From Streptomyces sp. GESEQ-35 (GTDB lineage: Bacteria > Actinomycetota > Actinomycetes > Streptomycetales > Streptomycetaceae), in contig NZ_JAFFSX010000028.1 in NCBI RefSeq assembly GCF_017948485.1, forward strand, positions 62,001 to 126,000: a DNA stretch of 64,000 bases, read 5' to 3'. Below the pieces are notes generated by a model. It was given only the letters and a program-made list of their open reading frames with translations, searched no databases and was not told where the DNA came from. Shown here piece after piece: positions 58,627 to 64,000 of the stretch. The stretch's first letter is position 1; each line of letters opens with the position of its first letter. The translations under genes were made by a program, and so were the position numbers.

Positions 58627-59367
58627 CTACGCACCCCCACCCCGCAGCGAGCGCAGCTCCTTCGCAGCCTCGGTCAGATCCTTCGCCGTATCAATGGCAC
58701 GCCAATACGCCCCCTGCGGAAGGGGAAACCCCGCCAGCCGCCGCTCCCGGGCCAACCGCGGAAACGTCGTCCGCTCATGATCCCCCCGCTCCGGAAGCAT
58801 CTCGGCGAACTCGGGCGAGAACACATACACACCCGCGTTGATCTCGAACGTCGACGGCGGCGCCTCGATGAAGTCGGTGATGTGACCGAAGCCGTCCGTC
58901 TGCACGGCGCCCCACGGGATCCGCGGACGGGCCAGCGCGAGCGTGGCTATGGCGTCGCGCTCGGCGTGGAAGTCCGCCATGTCGCGCAGCGAGAACCGGG
59001 TCCAGATGTCGCCGTTGGTGGCGTACCAGTGCCGGTCCGGATGAGGGAGATGCGCGGCCGCGTACTTGAGCCCGCCGCCGCGGCCGAGCGGCTCGGTCTC
59101 GACGACGGTCGTGACGCGGACGGGCAGGTCGGCCGAGTCCAGCCACTTCTGTAGGACGTCGGCGAGGTGGCCGCAGCTGATGACGACGTCCGTGACGCCC
59201 TCATCGGCGAGCCAGGCGAGCTGATGGCCGATGATCGGCGTCCCCGTACCGGGGATCTCGACCATCGGCTTGGGCCGGTCGTCGGTGTACGGGCGCAGCC
59301 GGGAGCCCTGGCCCCCGGCCAGGACGACGGCCTGAACGGGGCGGGACGCGACGTTCGGATCGGTCAT
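58627..59367 (-). CDS. NDP-sugar nucleotidyltransferase
   Basis: 246 residues from ATG 59367. The sugar-nucleotidyltransferase pattern is clear: VVLAGGQGSRLRPYTDDRPKP at the start, the metal/UTP region TNGDIWTRFSLRDM, and EINAGVYVFSPEF. It makes an activated sugar (UDP-, GDP- or dTDP-) for glycan or cell-wall use; the sugar is unknown. The protein is short, lacking the C-terminal beta-helix of GlmU-like relatives. Confidence 0.85.
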   Translation of the reverse strand: MTDPNVASRPVQAVVLAGGQGSRLRPYTDDRPKPMVEIPGTGTPIIGHQLAWLADEGVTDVVISCGHLADVLQKWLDSADLPVRVTTVVETEPLGRGGGLKYAAAHLPHPDRHWYATNGDIWTRFSLRDMADFHAERDAIATLALARPRIPWGAVQTDGFGHITDFIEAPPSTFEINAGVYVFSPEFAEMLPERGDHERTTFPRLARERRLAGFPLPQGAYWRAIDTAKDLTEAAKELRSLRGGGA

Positions 59368-59421
59368 GACCGAACTGTACGTCGCGTCCCACCGGCTGCT
59401 TCGGGCGCCAACCGTTGTGGT

Positions 59422-59868
59422 TCAGCTGTGCGCGCCCGCGACCCCCGAGGCGAACGAGGTGTCGCAGACCGGGCGGGAGAAGGACTGGGCCCGGTTCGCG
59501 CCGTAGACACGGACCGCGGCGCGGCCGAGATCGCGGGCGAGCGAGGCGCAGTGCCGGGCCAGTGACGGGCGCTCGTTGACCGCCTGCTGGAGGTGGGTGA
59601 GCGCGATGCCGGGATCCTTCTCCTGGAGTTCGGTCAGGAGCTGGTCGCGCAGCACCTCCTGGGGTGCGCGCTTCTTGACGGGCGCGGCCAGGTCTTCGGA
59701 GGACGCGGTGAGCACCGAGTTCGAGGAGTTCCCCGACCAGTTGACTCGGGTGACCGCGAGGGTCCCGGAGAGCACCAGGACGACGGGCAGGACGAGGGCG
59801 AGGGAGCGGCCGATCCGGCGGGCGGGGCCCCGGCCGCGTCGCATCTGTTGGGTAGTGGAGTGCTTCAC
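59422..59868 (-). CDS. Secreted or membrane-anchored hypothetical protein
   Basis: 148 residues from GTG 59868. A basic N terminus and one hydrophobic segment (about 19-40: LALVLPVVLVLSGTLAV) form a signal peptide or anchor. The outer part ends in RPVCDTSFASG with two Cys (HCASL and VCDTS) that may pair. The SSNSVLTASS stretch is low-complexity. Family not recognised. Confidence 0.65.
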   Translation of the reverse strand: MKHSTTQQMRRGRGPARRIGRSLALVLPVVLVLSGTLAVTRVNWSGNSSNSVLTASSEDLAAPVKKRAPQEVLRDQLLTELQEKDPGIALTHLQQAVNERPSLARHCASLARDLGRAAVRVYGANRAQSFSRPVCDTSFASGVAGAHS

Positions 59869-60011
59869 GCGAGTGAGGGTAGCGTCCGGTAATGATTTGG
59901 CGACATTCAGTCACCGGTTCGGGGGATAGAGAGGTGCCTCGGATTGGGTGACGCGTTGACGCACGCTGCTCGAAATGACCGTCTCTGCCGGGGTATTTGT
60001 CGACAGCGAAA

Positions 60012-60039
60012 AGGGCCCCGCAGCGCTCTGCGGGGCCCT
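60012..60039 (-). terminator. Terminator of msiK
   Basis: Perfect 12-bp stem AGGGCCCCGCAG / CTGCGGGGCCCT with a 4-base loop, 45 bases after the msiK stop. Confidence 0.85.
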
Positions 60040-60083
60040 CTTCGTCAACCTGGGTGAATTACCCGGGGTTGTACTGCCTGTTC

Positions 60084-61220
<1,137 letters not shown>

Positions 61221-61303
61221 GGTGAAGGGCCCCCTTCTACCGGCAGGAACGTGCCGGACGATCCGTTGTAGGAAGGTGGTGTGCCACGGCGGCTTGACGC
61301 CGT

Positions 61304-61319
61304 TGTGGTGTAGTCCACA
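61304..61319. promoter_or_regulatory. Possible DasR-like (dre) site upstream of msiK
   Basis: TGGTGTAGTCCA at 61306-61317 resembles the DasR responsive-element core TGGTCTAGACCA (two differences), with TGTGG / CCACA arms around it. It is 86 bases upstream of the msiK start. N-acetylglucosamine control through DasR would fit MsiK, but the match is imperfect. Confidence 0.35.
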
Positions 61320-61420
61320 CAGGTGAACTGGGTCAGGACGGTACCTGGCGTTCACCTCGTCTGTCAGTACCCGGGTCGGTGTGAACTTCGACGAAATTTT
61401 CGAGTAGGGACTCCATGTGC

Positions 61421-61444
61421 GTTCAGGGTTTCCTGAATTCAGGA
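61421..61444. promoter_or_regulatory. Putative ArsR operator
   Basis: Overlapping palindromes TTCAGG-GTTT-CCTGAA and TCCTGAATTCAGGA give three half-sites just before the ArsR start, which has no ribosome site. Metal-controlled autorepression is likely. Confidence 0.6.
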
Positions 61445-61461
61445 TTCTCTGTATCGTCGGC

Positions 61462-61800
61462 GTGGTGCTGACCCTCACCACCGAGATCGACGTACTCACC
61501 CGGTTCGGCCGCGCCCTCGCCGACCCGATCCGCTGCCGACTGCTGCTCGCCCTGCGCGAGGCGCCGGCCCATCCCGCGGACCTGGCCGAGACGCTGGGCA
61601 TCTCGCGCACCCGGCTCTCCAACCACCTCGCCTGTCTGCGCGACTGCGGACTGGTCGTCGCCGTGCCCGTGGGCCGGCGTACCAGGTACGAACTCGCCGA
61701 CCCGCGGCTCGGACACGCGCTGGACGACCTGCGGACCGCCGTGGTCGCCGTCGAGACGGACCGCACCTGCGCGGAGGCGGACGAGAAGGGCTGCTGCTGA
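61462..61800 (+). CDS. ArsR/SmtB-family metal-responsive repressor
   Basis: 112 residues from GTG 61462; GTG 61465 is equally possible. The winged helix (about 20-80: LRCRLLLAL-type strand, HPADLAETLGISRTRLSNHLACLRDCGLV) has the Cys of LACLRDCGL in the recognition region, and the end is ADEKGCC. These Cys probably bind the metal. TGATG overlap couples it to the cation transporter, its likely target. Confidence 0.88.
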   Translation: MVLTLTTEIDVLTRFGRALADPIRCRLLLALREAPAHPADLAETLGISRTRLSNHLACLRDCGLVVAVPVGRRTRYELADPRLGHALDDLRTAVVAVETDRTCAEADEKGCC

Positions 61801-62468
61801 TGGCCGGGATATCCATCGGCCCCTCCCCGGTCCGCCGCGACGCGCTCGCCCGGCGGATACGCCTCCTGGCCGGCGCCACCATCGCCTACAACACCGTCGA
61901 GGCCGCCGTCGCCCTCACCGCCGGTGCCGCCGCCTCCTCGACGGCGCTCATCGGCTTCGGCCTGGACTCCGTCATCGAGGTGTCCTCGGCGGCCGCCGTG
62001 GCCTGGCAGTTCTCCGCCCGCGACCATGCCGTGCGCGAGGCGCGGGAACAGCGGACCCTGCGGATCATCGCCCTGTCCTTCTTCGCGCTTGCCGCATACG
62101 TCACCGTGGACGCCGTACGGGCCTTCGCGGGCGCCGGGCACGCGGACCACTCGGTGGTCGGCATCGCCCTCGCCGCGCTCTCCCTGCTGGTCATGCCGGT
62201 GCTGTCGGCGGCGCAGCGCCGGGCCGGGCGGGCGCTCGGCTCGGCCTCCGCCGTGGCCGACTCCAAGCAGACCCTGCTGTGTACGTACCTGTCGGGCGTG
62301 CTGCTGGTGGGGCTGGTCGCGAACGCCGCGTTCGGCTGGACGTGGGCCGACCCCGTCGCCGCGCTGGTCATCGCCGGGATCGCGGTGAAGGAGGGCCGGG
62401 ACGCATGGCGCGGGGAGGGGTGCTGTGCGCCGGCCGCCGGAACGTCCTGCGCGTGCTGCACACACTGA
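61800..62468 (+). CDS. Cation diffusion facilitator-like transporter
   Basis: 222 residues from ATG 61800. Five to six membrane segments carry GFGLDSVIEV, DAVRAFAGAGHAD and ADSKQTLLCTYLSGV, typical of the cation-efflux family, but the usual long cytoplasmic C-terminal domain is missing. The end is Cys-rich (GEGCCAPAAGTSCACCTH). A metal exporter controlled by the overlapping ArsR gene is the simplest reading. Confidence 0.82.
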   Translation: MAGISIGPSPVRRDALARRIRLLAGATIAYNTVEAAVALTAGAAASSTALIGFGLDSVIEVSSAAAVAWQFSARDHAVREAREQRTLRIIALSFFALAAYVTVDAVRAFAGAGHADHSVVGIALAALSLLVMPVLSAAQRRAGRALGSASAVADSKQTLLCTYLSGVLLVGLVANAAFGWTWADPVAALVIAGIAVKEGRDAWRGEGCCAPAAGTSCACCTH

Positions 62469-62469
62469 G

Positions 62470-62487
62470 ATGTAACCACTGCTACAT
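62470..62487. promoter_or_regulatory. Inverted repeat at the ChrB-like promoter
   Basis: ATGTA-N8-TACAT between the transporter and the ChrB-like gene. TACATT (62483-62488) may be the -10, seven bases before GTG 62496. Confidence 0.4.
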
Positions 62488-62495
62488 TCACCGCC

Positions 62496-63059
62496 GTGAC
62501 CAATGATGTGCGCTGGCTTGTCCTCGTGCTCAGAATCGCCGCCGAACCCTCCCGGCACCGGGTGGCCGTCTGGCGCGAGCTGCGCAAGATCGGGGCGCTC
62601 TCGCTCGGGCCGGGCGTCTGGGCCGTACCGGACGTGCCGGTCTTCGCCGCCGGGACCGACCGCGCGCTGGAACTCACCGAGCGCGCCGCGGGCGAGGCCG
62701 TCGCGCTGGCCGCGACCGGACGCGGGGCGCAGGACGGGCAGCGGCTGCGCGCCCTGTTCAACGCCGCCCGCTCCGCCGACTGGGCCGAATTCCTCGCCGA
62801 CTGCGGCAAGTTCGAGGAGGAGCTGGCCAAAGAGGTCCGCATCGCCAAGTTCACGCTGGCCGAGCTGGAGGAGGAGGAACAGTCCCTGGAGCGACTGCGG
62901 CGCTGGCACCGGGACCTGACGGCCCGTGATGTGTTCGGCGCGTCCGAGGCGGCCGAGGCGGGCGAGCGGCTGAAGGCCTGCACGGCAGCCTGCGAGGACT
63001 ACGCGGAGCGCGTGTTCGCGGCCCTGCACCGGTCACCCGAGGCGGAGCCGGGCGAATGA
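62496..63059 (+). CDS. ChrB N-terminal-domain regulator-like protein
   Basis: 187 residues from GTG 62496. It resembles the ChrB N-terminal domain: WLVLVLRIAAEPSRHRVAVWRELRKIGALSLGPGVWAVP, then a helical segment FEEELAKEVRIAKFTLAELEEEE and RRWHRDLTARDVFGA. ChrB proteins relate to chromate resistance. Here it lies between an ArsR-transporter pair and an MFS transporter and may sense or help export a toxic oxyanion or metal. Confidence 0.75.
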   Translation: MTNDVRWLVLVLRIAAEPSRHRVAVWRELRKIGALSLGPGVWAVPDVPVFAAGTDRALELTERAAGEAVALAATGRGAQDGQRLRALFNAARSADWAEFLADCGKFEEELAKEVRIAKFTLAELEEEEQSLERLRRWHRDLTARDVFGASEAAEAGERLKACTAACEDYAERVFAALHRSPEAEPGE

Positions 63060-63111
63060 ACCGGCCGCGGATACGCCCGCTGCCCACCGTTGACGGCGAG
63101 GGGGCGGACGT

Positions 63112-64000
63112 ATGAGCACCGCACCCACCCTCCAGACCGCCCCCGGCCGCCAGATGTGGCCCCTCTACGCCGCCGGCTTCACCACCGCCTTCGGTGCGCA
63201 CGGCATCGCCGCCAACCTCGGTGGGCACTCCGAGGACGCGGTGACCTCGCTGCTCGTCCTCGGCGGACTGCTCGCTCTCTACGACGGTGCGGAGGTTGTG
63301 CTCAAGCCCCTGTTCGGGACGCTCGCCGACCGGATCGGGGCCCGGCCGGTACTCCTGGGCGGGCTGGTCGCCTTCGCGCTCGCGTCCGCCGCGTACGTCG
63401 TCGTGGACAGCCCTGGCTGGCTCTGGGCAGCCCGTCTCGGCCAGGGCGCCGCCGCCTCCGCCTTCTCGCCCTCCGCCTCCGCGCTCGTCGCCCGGCTGAA
63501 CCCGGCGGCCAAGCACGGGCGGGCATTCGGCAGTTACGGCTTCTACAAGTCCATCGGCTACACCCTCGGCCCGCTACTGGGCGGCGTCCTGGTGTGGGCC
63601 GGCGGCCTCCCGCTGCTGTTCGCCGTACTGGCCGCACTCGGCGCAGCGGTCGCCCTCTGGGCGGCCGTGGCCGTCCCGCACGTCCCCCCGCTAACCAAGT
63701 CCCGCCAGACCGTCCTCGACCTGGCCCGCCGCCTCGCCGACCCCGTCTTCCTGGGACCGACCGCCGCGCTCGCCGCCGCCACCGCCGCCCTCTCCGTCGG
63801 CGTCGGCTTCCTGCCGGTCTCCGGCGCCGTCGCAGGACTCGGCACCGTCGCCACCGGCGCGGCCGTGTCGGTGCTGGCGGCCTGCGCGGCCGTCGTCCAG
63901 CCGAGGGCCGGGCGCGCACTGGACGAAGGCCGCCTGACCGTGCGCGCAGGCCTCACCGCCGGGCTGCTGACCACGGCGGGAGGACTGGCGTGCGCGATGC
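63112..64000 (+). CDS. MFS transporter (incomplete, cut by window edge)
   Basis: 296 residues are visible from ATG 63112 before the right edge. Eight or so membrane segments are visible, with the motif KPLFGTLADRIGARPVLLGGL and GQGAAASAFSPSASALVAR. Together with the ChrB-like gene 52 bp upstream it suggests an efflux operon. The C-terminal third is outside the window, so the family cannot be refined. Confidence 0.85.
   Translation, partial: MSTAPTLQTAPGRQMWPLYAAGFTTAFGAHGIAANLGGHSEDAVTSLLVLGGLLALYDGAEVVLKPLFGTLADRIGARPVLLGGLVAFALASAAYVVVDSPGWLWAARLGQGAAASAFSPSASALVARLNPAAKHGRAFGSYGFYKSIGYTLGPLLGGVLVWAGGLPLLFAVLAALGAAVALWAAVAVPHVPPLTKSRQTVLDLARRLADPVFLGPTAALAAATAALSVGVGFLPVSGAVAGLGTVATGAAVSVLAACAAVVQPRAGRALDEGRLTVRAGLTAGLLTTAGGLACAM

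Noticed and set aside
61322..61356. Isolated GTTCACC words near msiK (both strands)
   Set aside because: No adjacent 11-base partner units, so not a PHO box.

Overview
This is a chromosomal window from a Streptomyces species. The base composition is very GC-rich, with G or C at almost every third codon position. GTG starts, four-base start/stop overlaps and apparently leaderless promoters are common. The gene order matches, from memory, the part of the Streptomyces coelicolor chromosome around SCO4158 to SCO4245: glnR, cysA, nur, rsiG, the dev genes, mshA, gpmA, phoU/phoR/phoP, carD, ispD/ispF, cysS, rlmB and msiK. No rRNA, tRNA, CRISPR array, insertion sequence or prophage gene was seen.

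Layout. 1-12.8 kb holds mostly conserved core genes: a LacI-type regulator cut by the window edge, the nitrogen regulator GlnR, an alpha/beta hydrolase, a MoaD-like protein, a sulfur operon preceded by a 26-codon Cys-containing leader peptide (cysA and a DUF1416 gene), a three-gene operon of membrane-anchored paralogues, the nickel regulator Nur, a YgfZ-like protein, Dtd, and RsiG, the c-di-GMP-dependent anti-sigma factor of WhiG. 13.0-23.7 kb is the most unusual stretch. It is an expanded dev (devE/devA/devB-like) locus with four paralogous GntR-type regulators. Two of these diverge from a homologous ~61-residue membrane protein and a third from an unrelated small membrane protein. The locus also has two HAD phosphatases and two APH-fold kinases, and one kinase carries the rare TTA codon that suggests bldA control. 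A TetR regulator and a HelD-like RNA polymerase remodeller follow.

25.8-33.2 kb has a nitroreductase-hemerythrin fusion, a HAD-like protein, a membrane protein, an MHS transporter, a PucR regulator, and an XRE / HBHA-like / DUF2516 block that recalls the mycobacterial hbhA neighbourhood. 33.4-44.4 kb has a receiver-PP2C phosphatase, an NlpC/P60 hydrolase, a methyltransferase, the mycothiol enzyme MshA with a YbjN-like partner, a Tat-exported beta-helix protein, AraC, DUF2000, an MFS transporter and phosphoglycerate mutase. 44.4-47.4 kb is a patch of small variable genes, including a probably truncated one and a seven-cysteine peptide.

47.5-50.7 kb is the phosphate regulon core: phoU diverging from phoR-phoP across a three-unit PHO box. 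A duplicated phoP 3-prime end lies downstream. From 50.7 kb come a lipoprotein, CarD, the non-mevalonate enzymes IspD/IspF, CysS, RlmB, a DoxX protein, a nucleotidyltransferase, the shared sugar-import ATPase MsiK, and an ArsR / cation-transporter / ChrB-like / MFS metal-response cluster that runs off the right edge. Interspersed Streptomyces repeats lie in several intergenic gaps.

Functional assignments are read from motifs, context and remembered families; no database search was run.
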